Positions 16,714 through 26,482 are shown, counted from the first letter of the stretch. The stretch: DNA of 64,000 nucleotides from Oribacterium sp. C9 (GCF_002007235.1 NZ_MUHW01000010.1:1-64000); one strand, 5' to 3'. The notes: a model not told the origin generated them from the letters alone. A program made the numbers and translations.

Positions 16714-18462
16714 ATGATTCATACCCTTCTTATTACTTCAGACTATCTCTGGATCCCTGTATCACCTGAACAGAATCAGGAAAAGATCTCCTTCTTGGCA
16801 GGAGATAAACGCATCTACGAATTTATGATTCCTGTTTCGAAAATCGAAAATTCTGATCATGTCTATCCTGCCGCCTTCTACTGTCCATTACCGGTTAAAG
16901 CATGGAAAAACCGCGAGCTGACCATAACCGGCTCTTTTTCAGAGGCATTTATTAAGGCCGTAAAGCAGAGTGATGATCTTCCGACAGAAGTATTATCCGT
17001 AGCTCCAACAGGTAAATCTCAATCTGATGCTTCCCCGGAAGTCTTTCCTCTCGTTCATTTTGCAGCTCCGGGCTGGATAAACGACCCAAACGGCCTCTTC
17101 TATAAGGACGGTCTATGGCACCTTTATTTCCAGTATAACCCCTTCGATACCAGATGGCAGAATATGTCATGGGGACATGCTGTGAGCCATGATCTACTAC
17201 ATTGGACACAACATCCTTCGGTTCTATTTCCCGACGGAACCGGAAGCATGTTTTCCGGAAGCTGCCTTCCTTTGAGTGATGAGCTTCTGTCCTTCTTCTA
17301 CACTTCCGCGGGAGACGCCACAGACTGGGGTAAAGAATCTCACTCAACTTTCACCCAAAGAGTCGCCCTCAGCACTGACAGCGGAGAGACTCTGGTAAAA
17401 ACATCCGCTATAGAGCTTATAGACGAAATCGATTCCGATAATCCCCATAACCTCATCCTGTCAGAGATAGCTCCGGGAAACCGGGATCCCAAGGTCTACA
17501 GAGACGACATAAACGGAGGATTCTATATGGTCCTTTTTCTGGAGAAAAACGACTATGCCGTGCTTCACTCGGAAGGAAATGATATCACCGGATGGAAGCT
17601 CACACAGCGCCTGTCCATGGCTCCCGGCTGGGAATGTCCCGACCTAAGACAGCTGCCCTCTCCAAAAGGAAAAAAATGGTTCTTCTGGACATCTGATGGT
17701 TTCTATCACACCGGAAGTTTCGACGGACACTGCTTCAGGAAGTATTCTGAGACACCCAAACGTGCATACCTTAATTCCCTTGCATACGCCGGACAGAGCT
17801 TCCAGATATACAGCCCCGGCATTAGACCTGAAGAAAGCTCTGTCGACAAGGACGATAGCTTTTATGATCGTGTGGTATTTATACATTGGCTGAGAACCTC
17901 TAACAGAGAGCACAGCTTCACCGGGATCATGGGCATACCCAGAGAGCTTTATCTCGACAGTGATGATACTCTTCACATGTCTCCTGTAAAGGAATGGACC
18001 GATGCTCTTCGCCTGGTATCTCCCGATGCAGAAACCTTTTCGGAATCCTCTGATGCCGGAATCAAATCTTCATCAAAAGAAAAAAAGAGCTCATGGTCCA
18101 TTTCTCATGAGGCTCCTTTGGAACTCGATATAACTGAAATCGAAGATGCTATAAGTGTCAATGTCTTCGGTCTCAACATTGATTACTGCTCCGGCTCACA
18201 TCTCCTCCGTGTGGAAAAGGGAAATGCCGACTTCCATGAAGATCATAAAGATATCACTGTTCCTGATCCTGAACCATGCACTGATATCATTTTCCCGGAA
18301 GCGCCGAAGGATATCCGTATCATCATCGACAGAGGAATAGTTGAGGTTTCCGCCAACAGTGATTCCTTAAATGCTTTCTTTGAAGTTGACATTTATGAGC
18401 TTAAAGGAACTGTCAATATTTATGGCTCCTGTTCATCAAAGCTTTACATAATTGCAAAATAA
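16714..18462 (+). CDS. Glycoside hydrolase family 32 beta-fructosidase (sucrase/levanase type)
   Basis: GH32 enzymes release fructose from sucrose and beta-fructans. The 582-residue product shows all three catalytic blocks: WINDPNG (nucleophile Asp, about residue 123), GNRDPKV (transition-state Asp) and WECPDL (acid/base Glu), plus FQYNPFDTRWQNMSWGHAVS and MFSGSC. An N-terminal 100-residue part precedes the five-blade propeller and a beta-sandwich follows (IDRGIVEVSAN near the end). No signal peptide is seen, so it acts on imported sugar. GGAGG lies 8 bases before the ATG. It is divergent from the kinase-phosphorylase genes and shares operator O3. Confidence 0.93.
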   Translation: MIHTLLITSDYLWIPVSPEQNQEKISFLAGDKRIYEFMIPVSKIENSDHVYPAAFYCPLPVKAWKNRELTITGSFSEAFIKAVKQSDDLPTEVLSVAPTGKSQSDASPEVFPLVHFAAPGWINDPNGLFYKDGLWHLYFQYNPFDTRWQNMSWGHAVSHDLLHWTQHPSVLFPDGTGSMFSGSCLPLSDELLSFFYTSAGDATDWGKESHSTFTQRVALSTDSGETLVKTSAIELIDEIDSDNPHNLILSEIAPGNRDPKVYRDDINGGFYMVLFLEKNDYAVLHSEGNDITGWKLTQRLSMAPGWECPDLRQLPSPKGKKWFFWTSDGFYHTGSFDGHCFRKYSETPKRAYLNSLAYAGQSFQIYSPGIRPEESSVDKDDSFYDRVVFIHWLRTSNREHSFTGIMGIPRELYLDSDDTLHMSPVKEWTDALRLVSPDAETFSESSDAGIKSSSKEKKSSWSISHEAPLELDITEIEDAISVNVFGLNIDYCSGSHLLRVEKGNADFHEDHKDITVPDPEPCTDIIFPEAPKDIRIIIDRGIVEVSANSDSLNAFFEVDIYELKGTVNIYGSCSSKLYIIAK

Positions 18463-19034
18463 AGTATAAAGCGCTTCTTATGAAGCTTTGCTGTTTCTCG
18501 TGATGCCTCAGTGCCTTAAGATTTCGCTGTTATTTTACATCTTAAGATTTTATGTAGTCTGTTCTTCATAATTGCGTTCATGCACTTTAGATTTTGTTTA
18601 TAAATTTTAGACTTCTTTAAGTCGTGAGACATACTTAAGTCACAAAGCTTCTGTATCATATAAAACAGTTACAGAAATGTAACACAAAAAAAGCTTTTCA
18701 TACTCATACTCCGGAGTTGTAATACACTCCGGAGCCCCCCTTCATAAACAACGGTCGCTTATGTGTATGATATCTATGATCTTTCGAGACCATCCCTATC
18801 AAGCATGACCGTTTAAAATATACTTAGTAAGAGTTCTTTTCTCCCCTTACGTGAACTCTTGACATATATAGACTTAAAGCAGAGACAGGAAGACCCCACC
18901 GGAGCGAAACAGCTTCGGTGGGGTCATTCGTTTACCCTGTTTATTCAGCAGGGAAGTTTTATCCTTCCCTGCTCTCACGTAATCCGTCATCAGAACGGCT
19001 GTAAGTCATTTTTCTCTTCTTAAACAATGAAATC
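18463..19034. other. Gene-free 570-base region with serial inverted repeats
   Basis: No open reading frame of note lies between GH32 and the CmpB-like gene. The first half is AT-rich with repeated CTTAAGATTT words. The second half holds four inverted repeats: two ACTCCGGAG copies at 18708-18734; AACGGTC with GACCGTT at 18750-18813; AAGAGTTC with GAACTCTT at 18829-18860; and GACCCCACC with GGTGGGGTC at 18892-18925. The last could end either convergent gene although neither side has a clean T-run. A structured RNA is possible; I do not recognise a family. Confidence 0.55.
18892..18925. terminator. Strong hairpin between convergent genes, possible terminator
   Basis: A 9-bp GC-rich stem (GACCCCACC with GGTGGGGTC) lies between the GH32 gene (+) and the CmpB-like gene (-). 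It is the strongest stem in the region, but the following bases (ATTCGTTT on plus, TTCCTGTC on minus) are poor T-runs. Confidence 0.4.
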
Positions 19035-20318
19035 TCATTCTTCATCTGAGGACATTTCCCTGATTCTCTCACTTCCCTCTACTATACCGGATTCCAGTTT
19101 ATGAAGACTTTCAGAGTATTTTCTGGAGGCTTCTCTCAGTTTATCAAAGTACTCGGATCCGCCCTTTAATGTAGGGTTGTTCCTTAGCATACTTCCTACC
19201 CACCAGTTCATACGACCTGAACGCTCATCTCCTCCATCCTCAAGTATACGAAGTCTCTCTTCCATACGCCTTCGGTGAAGCTCCAGGCCTTCACGGTTAT
19301 CACTGTGTCTCTCTTCATAAGCTCTGGTTCCGGGTACCACATTGGCAACCTTTCTCGCAGCTGATTTTCCGGCATCCACCATGGTTTTTCCTGCTGTAGT
19401 TCCGGCCTCCAGCACTGTATTACCGGCTTCCAGTACTGTCTTTCCTGCACTGGATCCCGCCTCAAGCACTGTTTTCCCGGCTGTTGTGCCTGCCTCAGCC
19501 ACAGTCTTTACTGCTGCCTTTGCCGCTGTGACACTTCCATTTGCTATGGTCTTTGCCACAAGTGTACTTCCTGTAGCGATGACACGTTTTGTTTCCTCTG
19601 TGACCACCTTTGCGGCAGCCAGATTTCCTTCGGTTTCAGCGATAGACTTCACTTCGGAGACATTGGCACGAGCCTGCTCCTGCATCTCGAGAAGTCGCGT
19701 CCGGGCCTCTGAGATATTAAGCTTAAGAGCCTGTATCTCCTCACTGTTCTCAGCAAGCTTCTCGATACGGCGTTTAAGATCCAGAGCTCCGATGATGGAG
19801 AATATCAGATCTTCAATGAAAAGCGTATACAGCATGGTAACAGCTACAACGAATCCGGTATATGTCCAGTTCTCCGATATGGCGGCTACATGGGGATGTA
19901 TGAATTTCGTAAAAACAAGCGCGAGAAGCCCCCATGCAAGTGAGGCATACAGGCAGATATACCCATGGAAATTGAATGGATTGTGACTGTAGTCCCACCA
20001 CTTCATGTGGAAAATATGGTACATGCTCACGCCTGTAACAAGCTCAAGTGCAGTTCCCACCAGAACCCCCATGATATACACCATGTAAAGCTTTTCCCTG
20101 TAGGGCCAGGCGAACAGCAGCATCATGATGGCTCCAACACCATAGATGGGCAGCCACGGACCATGACAGAAACCTCTGTTCAGGGGCCTCAGCTCCTTAA
20201 GTGAACAGTATACAGATTCAAATATCCACCCGAATATGCAGTAAAGCATAAAGAGCAGTGCCCACTGAAGAAGGGTATATTGAGAAAATATCGAAAAGTT
20301 TTCCAGAAAATCAACCAT
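19035..20318 (-). CDS. CmpB-like (putative ABC transporter type IV) membrane protein with repetitive C-terminal tail
   Basis: The N-terminal 170 residues match the putative ABC-transporter CmpB family, common in Clostridia and of unknown function, with about five membrane segments (LLQWALLFMLYCIFGWIFES at about 17-36, the GFCHGPWLPIYG motif, then TALELVTG and WDY). After that comes a soluble region of about 250 residues: a predicted coiled coil (about 180-240), an Ala/Gly/Thr-rich block built of repeated TAGKTVLEAG-like units (about 265-320), and an Arg/Glu-rich end. The repeats resemble amphipathic helical or LEA-like repeats. It stands alone on its strand. Confidence 0.85.
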   Translation of the reverse strand: MVDFLENFSIFSQYTLLQWALLFMLYCIFGWIFESVYCSLKELRPLNRGFCHGPWLPIYGVGAIMMLLFAWPYREKLYMVYIMGVLVGTALELVTGVSMYHIFHMKWWDYSHNPFNFHGYICLYASLAWGLLALVFTKFIHPHVAAISENWTYTGFVVAVTMLYTLFIEDLIFSIIGALDLKRRIEKLAENSEEIQALKLNISEARTRLLEMQEQARANVSEVKSIAETEGNLAAAKVVTEETKRVIATGSTLVAKTIANGSVTAAKAAVKTVAEAGTTAGKTVLEAGSSAGKTVLEAGNTVLEAGTTAGKTMVDAGKSAARKVANVVPGTRAYEERHSDNREGLELHRRRMEERLRILEDGGDERSGRMNWWVGSMLRNNPTLKGGSEYFDKLREASRKYSESLHKLESGIVEGSERIREMSSDEE

Positions 20319-20340
20319 GATAAGTCCTTTTAATAAATAA

Positions 20341-20427
20341 CTCCTAGTACTACCTTAATAAGCGCTGAGAGCCTTATTAGCTTACATCCTATACATGCCT
20401 AAAGTTCATATAGATTACATGTAAGCT
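20341..20427. repeat. Two overlapping long-loop inverted repeats after the acyltransferase gene
   Basis: TAGCTTACAT and ATGTAAGCTA form perfect 10-base arms at about 20378-20427, the outer arm touching the acyltransferase stop codon. Immediately next, TAATAAG and CTTATTA pair around a 10-base loop. Neither is followed by a T-run; they may end transcription weakly or protect the mRNA. Confidence 0.45.
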
Positions 20428-21514
20428 AAATCCTATTTATGTTTTTCCTGAAGGGGAACAGTAGCAATTCAAAAAACTTAGTGAAAACGCTCGCCGAAAG
20501 CAGCATAGATAACACAATGCAGAATAGTAAGACAATTATGAGATCAAGCGGATTTCCGGGATCAAAGCATGTTATAAGTCCTGCTGCAAAGAGCAGATCC
20601 CTTACAGGTCTGTGCAGTATATAGATCTGCAATGTTCTTTGCCCCATGACGCTAAGCACCGGCACATAGCAAGCAGGTACTATCCTAAAGAAGGTCAATG
20701 AAATAACACTTGCGGCAACATACCAGATAAGTCTCAGTATCCAAACCTGTCCGAGTATACCTGTAAAGTATTCCGGACGCTCACATATTCTGAATCTTTC
20801 ATACCATACGCCAAATACAGCATCATGATACGGAAGCAGGTAATCATACATAAAGAATGCTATACCAAGCACAAAAAAAGCCGCCGAAGCCTCTATCACA
20901 CACCATAATGCTTTTATATCAGTCTTACCTTCAGCTCGAAGAAATGCCTCCAGCCTTTCAGTTCCCATAAAGTGACCTGCATAAAAGAAAGGGGCAAATG
21001 CCAGGATCCTTTCAAAAGACAACAATTCACCCAGTCCCTCTATATATCCGCCTGCAAGGGATGCTGCAGTCAGAAGAAGAATCAGTATGATACTGCTCTT
21101 GAATACCCGCTCCTTTAAAAGCGTAAAAAAAGGGATAAAGAGATACCATGTAAAAAGGGCCAACATATACCACGGAGCTCCTTCTTCGTAGAAGAACTCC
21201 CTCCATGAAGCCTCTCTGCCATAAGCAGGTATCTCTGAAAAAAACACTATGATCTCAAATATAGCATACAGCCATAGTGTTTTGAAAAGCTGTCTAACAT
21301 TAAATGTCCTTTTCTCTTTTCCTATATAGATATTCTGAGAAAAAAGACCTGAAACAAAGGTAAAAGCCGCCATATGAAAAACATAGATCTCATAGAACAG
21401 ATTTGTACATACTCTCGTCCTTCCCTGTAAGGGAAGAAGAAAATGCCCTATGACCACCAGCATTATCAAAACGCCCTTTGCATTATCCATCCTGAGATTT
21501 CTTTTCACAGACAT
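20426..21514 (-). CDS. Acyltransferase 3 family membrane protein (fucose 4-O-acetylase-like)
   Basis: These integral membrane enzymes O-acetylate cell-surface sugars. The 362-residue product starts with the family signature RMDNAKGVLIMLVVIGHFLLP (Asn-Ala-Lys-Gly and catalytic-type His at residues 10-25) and has about ten hydrophobic helices up to SMLLSASVFTKFFELLLFPF. It stands between the phosphoglucomutase and the CmpB-like gene with no obvious operon partner; a terminator lies between it and the phosphoglucomutase. The acceptor (wall polymer or exopolysaccharide) cannot be told from sequence. Confidence 0.88.
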   Translation of the reverse strand: MSVKRNLRMDNAKGVLIMLVVIGHFLLPLQGRTRVCTNLFYEIYVFHMAAFTFVSGLFSQNIYIGKEKRTFNVRQLFKTLWLYAIFEIIVFFSEIPAYGREASWREFFYEEGAPWYMLALFTWYLFIPFFTLLKERVFKSSIILILLLTAASLAGGYIEGLGELLSFERILAFAPFFYAGHFMGTERLEAFLRAEGKTDIKALWCVIEASAAFFVLGIAFFMYDYLLPYHDAVFGVWYERFRICERPEYFTGILGQVWILRLIWYVAASVISLTFFRIVPACYVPVLSVMGQRTLQIYILHRPVRDLLFAAGLITCFDPGNPLDLIIVLLFCIVLSMLLSASVFTKFFELLLFPFRKNINRI

Positions 21515-21598
21515 GTAACTACCCCTACTACCCCGATTTATCCTGCCTCATCATATTCTCCCTGCGTATCTCCGGACAAGCTTATCTATCAGGAATAT

Positions 21599-21627
21599 AA
21601 AAAAGGCCGTCGCCAAAGCGACAGCCT
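21599..21627 (-). terminator. Terminator after phosphoglucomutase
   Basis: On the minus strand AGGCTGTCGC and GCGACGGCCT pair (one mismatch, TTTG loop) and run into TTTTTT. It lies 62 bases after the phosphoglucomutase stop. Confidence 0.85.
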
Positions 21628-21689
21628 AATTCTATCATCATTTGTTTTATGCTTCAATCAAAGTAATTTAAGCTTTGAAGCCGTTTTCA

Positions 21690-23372
21690 TCACTCAAGAA
21701 TAGGAGCGATGGCTGCTGCGAGCTTCTCCTTCTCTGCCTCAGCCTCAGAAAGATCCTTGCCGAGAGTTGTGAAATAAGTTTTGATCTTAGGCTCTGTACC
21801 TGAAGGTCTTACAACCACAGATGAACCATCATCAAGTGTATAAATGAGAACATTGGCCTTTGGAAGACCTGTCTCTTCAGGCTTCTCATAATCTGACACC
21901 TTGACTACTTTCTTGCCTGCGAACTCTGAAGGCGCTTCCTTACGAAGACCTTCCATGATGGAAGCCATCTTATCCATACCGCTGAGACCCGGGAACTCGA
22001 AAGAATCAACCTTGTTAAGGTAACGTCCATACTCCTTATAGATCTCCTCAAGTCTCTGCTTGATGGATGAACCGATGGAGCGATAGTATGCTGCCATCTC
22101 GCAGATAAGCATGGAACCTACGACTGCATCCTTATCTCTTACATATGAACCTGAAAGATATCCGTAAGACTCCTCGAATCCGAAAATAAAACGCTCGACT
22201 TCGCCTGCTGCCTCAAGCTGTGCGATCTGATCACCGATCCACTTAAAGCCGGTGAGAACTTCTCTGAGCTCTACTCCATAGTGCTCAGCAACAGCATTGG
22301 CAAGAGGTGTGGAAACGATAGACTTTACAGCTACCGGCTTCTCAGGCATAGTTCCCTTTTCCTTGCGTCCCGCACAGATATAATCAAGAAGGAGAACTCC
22401 CATCTCGTTACCTGTAACAAGCTCATATGTTCCGTCAGGACACTTCATAGCGATGCCTACACGATCGGCATCAGGATCTGTAGCAAGAAGAAGATCCGCG
22501 TCTGTCTTCTTGGCAAGCTCAAGTCCCTTTTCCATAGCTGCGAAGATCTCAGGATTAGGATAAGAACAGGTTGTGAAGTACCCGTTCGGATACTCCTGCT
22601 CTGGCACGATGGTGATATCATCTATTCCGATATCGTTGAGGACCTTTGTAACAGGAACAAGTCCTGTACCATTGAGAGGTGTATAAACAAGCTTGAGTCC
22701 AGAACCCTTTGCTGCACCGGGACGAACCTGACGTGACTCGATAGCATCATAAAGTCCCTGCTTACAGTCCTCTCCTACGAACTTGATAAGTCCTCTCTCA
22801 ACACCCTCGGCAAAGCTAATGTACTTTGCACCTGTAAGAACATCCGTCTTCTGGATCTGGTTGTAAACAACAGCCGCTGCGTCATCGGTCATCTGACATC
22901 CGTCCGGACCGTAAGCCTTGTAACCGTTGTACTTTGCAGGATTGTGAGAAGCTGTTACCATGATACCTGCGTTGCAGTTATAGTAGCGTGTTGCAAAAGA
23001 AAGTGCAGGAACCGGCATGAGCTCATCATAGATGCGTACATTGATGCCGTTGGCAGCAAGAACACCTGCTGCCTCACGTGCAAAATTCCATCCCTTAAGA
23101 CGGGAATCATAGCTGATGGCTACAGTCTGTGTGCCACCCTGTGTCTTTACCCAGTCTGCAACTCCCTGTGTGGCCTGACGAACTACCCAGATATTCATAC
23201 GGTTTGTTCCTGCTCCAAGTGTTCCGCGAAGACCGGCGGTTCCGAATTTAAGAGCCACTGCAAAACGGTCCTTAATAGCCTCTTCATCTCCCTTTATGCC
23301 CTGAAGCTCGGTTTTCAGATCAACATCCTGAAGGTCAGCTGCCAGCCAACGCTCGTAATCTTCTTTATACAT
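21690..23372 (-). CDS. pgcA: Phosphoglucomutase/phosphomannomutase (alpha-D-phosphohexomutase)
   Basis: The enzyme interconverts glucose-1-phosphate and glucose-6-phosphate through a phosphoserine. The 560-residue product has the catalytic loop MVTASHNPAKYNGYKAYG (active Ser in TASHNP at about residue 140), the metal-binding loop DPDADRVG, the sugar-binding loop GFEESYGY and the phosphate-binding VRPSGTEPKIKTY. This is the long form typical of Firmicutes PgcA. Its position a few kb from the sucrose phosphorylase is suggestive because it would consume glucose-1-phosphate, but no shared operator was seen. Confidence 0.93.
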   Translation of the reverse strand: MYKEDYERWLAADLQDVDLKTELQGIKGDEEAIKDRFAVALKFGTAGLRGTLGAGTNRMNIWVVRQATQGVADWVKTQGGTQTVAISYDSRLKGWNFAREAAGVLAANGINVRIYDELMPVPALSFATRYYNCNAGIMVTASHNPAKYNGYKAYGPDGCQMTDDAAAVVYNQIQKTDVLTGAKYISFAEGVERGLIKFVGEDCKQGLYDAIESRQVRPGAAKGSGLKLVYTPLNGTGLVPVTKVLNDIGIDDITIVPEQEYPNGYFTTCSYPNPEIFAAMEKGLELAKKTDADLLLATDPDADRVGIAMKCPDGTYELVTGNEMGVLLLDYICAGRKEKGTMPEKPVAVKSIVSTPLANAVAEHYGVELREVLTGFKWIGDQIAQLEAAGEVERFIFGFEESYGYLSGSYVRDKDAVVGSMLICEMAAYYRSIGSSIKQRLEEIYKEYGRYLNKVDSFEFPGLSGMDKMASIMEGLRKEAPSEFAGKKVVKVSDYEKPEETGLPKANVLIYTLDDGSSVVVRPSGTEPKIKTYFTTLGKDLSEAEAEKEKLAAAIAPILE

Positions 23373-23444
23373 TTATAGTACCCCTCTCATTTTTATTTGA
23401 ACCAATAAAACTAACTATAAATATATCAATTTTAAGTTATGCCT

Positions 23445-24788
23445 TCAAGACTTTGCCAGAGAAAGAAGTACCTCCTTTTTATTTCTGGACGGCACCTTAA
23501 GCACCTCATCCAGCAGCCTGTGAAGTACCATGCCTATCTCCGGTCCCTTCGGTATACCTATATCCATCAGATCCTTTCCGGTGACCTGAAGCTCGCTGAG
23601 GCTAATGCAGTCTCCCGCATCACGGATGGCATCCACATGCCTTCTTGTTGCCCTTATCCTTTCGAGACGTCTCGCAGACTCTTCACCGCTATACTGGAGG
23701 GAAAGACATTCATCTGCTGCCAGAAAGGCATAATATGTATCATAACCTATTACAGAAAGAGTTTTTCTTACCTCATATATACTTTCCGGCAGCTCTTCAT
23801 TGAAAAGTCCTGCTATGATACGTGCCTTGTTTATAGTATCGTTATCCATCTTGAGCTCTTTCAATATGAGCTTGGCCTCTTCGGGAACAGCTCTCAAAAA
23901 TGTCCCCCATCTTATATATCTTTCCTTTGGAATGTCCGAAGGTATCCACTGTCTGATGTCCGGGTAAGGCGCCCCCTGTTCATTGGAAACATCGAAGGCA
24001 TCATCAAAATGCTCTGAAATATATGATGAAAGTCCGCTGTCAGACACCAGCGCTATATACTCAGGATGATCTGACATCAGGAGCTTCGTAAGCTCCACAT
24101 TGATCCTCTCCTTGGAAACATGCATGAGATTCGGAGCCAGCTCCTTTATGGCATCATAGGTATGAGGATCTATCTCAAAATCAAGCTGTGCCGAAAATCT
24201 GAGGGCTCTCAGCATTCTGAGGGCATCCTCCGTAAATCTCTGTATAGGATCACCCACAGCTCTTATGATTCTTGCCTCCATATCAGTAAGCCCATCAAAA
24301 TCATCCACAACTCCGGTCTTGTCATTGACTGCCATAGCGTTTATGGTGAAGTCTCTGCGGGCCAGATCCTCATGAAGAGAAGGTGTGAAAATGACTTCAC
24401 TCGGATGTCTTCCGTCCAGATATTCTCCATCGATACGATAAGTGGTGACCTCATACCCCACAAACCCGCCTCCGGTCTTATTGGTACTCTGATTATCGCC
24501 AACTCCTGAGGAAGCGTTTTCTCCTGAATCAGACTCATCATCGTCAGTAAGCCTGTGGGCAGGCATAAGTACAGTCACTGTTCCATGCTGTATTCCGGTA
24601 TCTATGGTCCTTCTGAAAACCTTCTTCACTTCATCAGGCTTCGCACTTGTGGTGATATCCCAGTCCTCCGGCAGTCTCCCGAGAAGGCTGTCTCTCACGC
24701 ATCCGCCGACAGCATATGCCTCATAGCCCGCCTCTTCAAGATGCCCGATTATATATCTCACATTTTCCGGTAATGATATTTTATTCAT
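23445..24788 (-). CDS. cca: CCA tRNA nucleotidyltransferase
   Basis: This enzyme adds or repairs the 3' CCA of tRNA without a template. The 447-residue product has the class II nucleotidyltransferase head with AYAVGGCVRDSLLGRLPEDWDI (GG and DxD catalytic signature at about residues 18-42), the DFTINAMA motif, RIIRAVGDP, and RMLRALRFSAQLDFEI. A hydrophilic 20-25 residue loop (about 100-125, rich in Ser/Asp/Gly) interrupts the head between HRLTDDD and VGYEVTTYR and is not usual. The C-terminal part is an HD-like/all-helical region. It is followed by the phosphoglucomutase gene after a short gap. Confidence 0.93.
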   Translation of the reverse strand: MNKISLPENVRYIIGHLEEAGYEAYAVGGCVRDSLLGRLPEDWDITTSAKPDEVKKVFRRTIDTGIQHGTVTVLMPAHRLTDDDESDSGENASSGVGDNQSTNKTGGGFVGYEVTTYRIDGEYLDGRHPSEVIFTPSLHEDLARRDFTINAMAVNDKTGVVDDFDGLTDMEARIIRAVGDPIQRFTEDALRMLRALRFSAQLDFEIDPHTYDAIKELAPNLMHVSKERINVELTKLLMSDHPEYIALVSDSGLSSYISEHFDDAFDVSNEQGAPYPDIRQWIPSDIPKERYIRWGTFLRAVPEEAKLILKELKMDNDTINKARIIAGLFNEELPESIYEVRKTLSVIGYDTYYAFLAADECLSLQYSGEESARRLERIRATRRHVDAIRDAGDCISLSELQVTGKDLMDIGIPKGPEIGMVLHRLLDEVLKVPSRNKKEVLLSLAKS

Positions 24789-24865
24789 TCAAAATCCTCT
24801 AATCTCGGAATTAAATTCCATCCTTTTTTACATAAAAGCTGCAGCACAACTTCTTTCTCGCTCAT

Positions 24866-26482
24866 TCATCCCTCTGAAACCACCTGACTGCTGACCCATC
24901 CGGTTTTAGATCTGTCATCATTTATATAGACCTCATACCATGTTCCATCCGAAGTGTTTTCTTCCTTGCCGGTTCCTGCCAATGTCTCCCCGTTCTCTCT
25001 GCTCGATACAACCTCATGATCCTTTCCCGGACCTGATCGGATGTTGGCTGCATCAACAGTTACTATATAGCTTTTTCCCTGCTTACCGCTCTCCGAAGTT
25101 ATACCCTTTATCGGAAGGATACATGAAATACCGCTTCCGGAGCCGCCTATACGTATCAAAAGAAATATTACTGCCGCTATAACCGCGGCAGCTGCAGCCA
25201 GAATTTTTACCTTTTTCCTTTTCTTCTTGCCCTTAAGGAGATCGATACGTTCACTTATTTTATCAATAAGTCCTGAGATATTTGCGTCAGCCGGATTTTT
25301 TTCACTTACTATAGCCGCATAATGAAGTGCCTCCTCCAGCATCGGTAAGTCCGCATCCTTATCATTAAAAATGATAAGTGCACTGTAATGTGCGGCAATT
25401 ATATATCTTTCATCTGTCTCTTCGACAGCAGGATCGGAGATGAACCTTCTGAAACAGCTGAGAGCTTGCTTAGTATCATATATATCACTATTCTTACTTA
25501 TATGACACTCTCCAAGGATGAAATCCGATATCGGATGACCCTTTTCACCAAGTGTACCGGCGATCTCCTGCGCCTGAGCGATAGATTCAGGATCGTTTTT
25601 CTCGATACAGCTGTCTGCAAGCTCGATCAAAGCCTGAAGGTCATCAGTGAAGACCTCGTCATATAGATACTGAAGAAGCTCCTTTGCCTTTTGATCCCCC
25701 TTCTCAGACAGATCCCTGAGGCAGTCCTCGGCACTTTTGTATTTTCTTTTCTTGATGAAATTTACAGCAAGAAGATACAGCTTCTGATCCACAAGTCTGG
25801 ATATATCCAGTGTTCCATCCTTTTTAAGGGCTGCAACAGGTAAGTACTCGTTTCTACTTGTCATGCCGGAAACTCCTGAAGCACTGATATCCACATCTTC
25901 TATATCATTGTACACAGCTTCATTCTCATCGGATCTTTCATCTGATGTTCCTGCACAAAGCCTTACTTCCTCCGAAAAAAGGTACTCTTCTCCACCGAAA
26001 ACTTCAACTATCATTCTCCGTTCATCTATGTAGTGAAAGTAAATTTTCACTTCACCTGCCTGAAAAGCTCTCTTGCTTAGATCAATGCTTATATCCTTAT
26101 CCACAGAAAACCCTGGATATCCACCTTCACTTCCACAACCTATCAGAAGGTGCATTTCCTTCATATTCCTATCCAATGTATATGAACGAAGCTCTACATC
26201 CGGTATCCTGACTTCTTTTCTGAAAAGTATATCTCCATAGACTTCCCCGGTATCCGCATATCTGGTAGCGATATAAACATTAAAAGCATTGTGCAGAGCC
26301 TTGCTGTATATACCTGCCGATTCTTCTTCAAGTCTTTGTCTAAGTTCTGCAAGCTTCTCCTGATGTAAGCTTTCCAAAAGACGGATGCCTGCCTCCTTTA
26401 GACTTTTTTCCTCGTTCATCAAGGCATCGAACTCCACCTTATCCCTCTGGAAAAGTAAAATTCTTCCTTCATCAAAACTCAT
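24866..26482 (-). CDS. Membrane protein with TPR/Sel1-like repeats and extracellular SH3b domain
   Basis: I do not recognise the 538-residue protein as a whole. Residues 1-60 form a charged coiled coil; about 60-175 is an unknown beta-rich part; 215-410 contain helical repeats of TPR/Sel1 type (YKSAEDCLRDLSEKGDQKA, DTKQALSCFRRFI); a Lys-rich stop (KGKKKRKKVK) precedes one membrane segment at about 425-445 (ILAAAAAVIAAVIFLLIRI); and the end is a bacterial SH3 domain (VDAANIRSGPGKDHEVVS, then WYEVYINDDRSKTGWVSS). This suggests a cytoplasmic repeat scaffold linked through the membrane to a wall-binding SH3b. Confidence 0.8.
   Translation of the reverse strand: MSFDEGRILLFQRDKVEFDALMNEEKSLKEAGIRLLESLHQEKLAELRQRLEEESAGIYSKALHNAFNVYIATRYADTGEVYGDILFRKEVRIPDVELRSYTLDRNMKEMHLLIGCGSEGGYPGFSVDKDISIDLSKRAFQAGEVKIYFHYIDERRMIVEVFGGEEYLFSEEVRLCAGTSDERSDENEAVYNDIEDVDISASGVSGMTSRNEYLPVAALKKDGTLDISRLVDQKLYLLAVNFIKKRKYKSAEDCLRDLSEKGDQKAKELLQYLYDEVFTDDLQALIELADSCIEKNDPESIAQAQEIAGTLGEKGHPISDFILGECHISKNSDIYDTKQALSCFRRFISDPAVEETDERYIIAAHYSALIIFNDKDADLPMLEEALHYAAIVSEKNPADANISGLIDKISERIDLLKGKKKRKKVKILAAAAAVIAAVIFLLIRIGGSGSGISCILPIKGITSESGKQGKSYIVTVDAANIRSGPGKDHEVVSSRENGETLAGTGKEENTSDGTWYEVYINDDRSKTGWVSSQVVSEG

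Noticed and set aside
18892-18925. SRP RNA or 6S RNA in the 18.5-19 kb gap
   Set aside because: The GGAAGC core of SRP RNA and a long rod with central bubble expected for 6S RNA are both absent.
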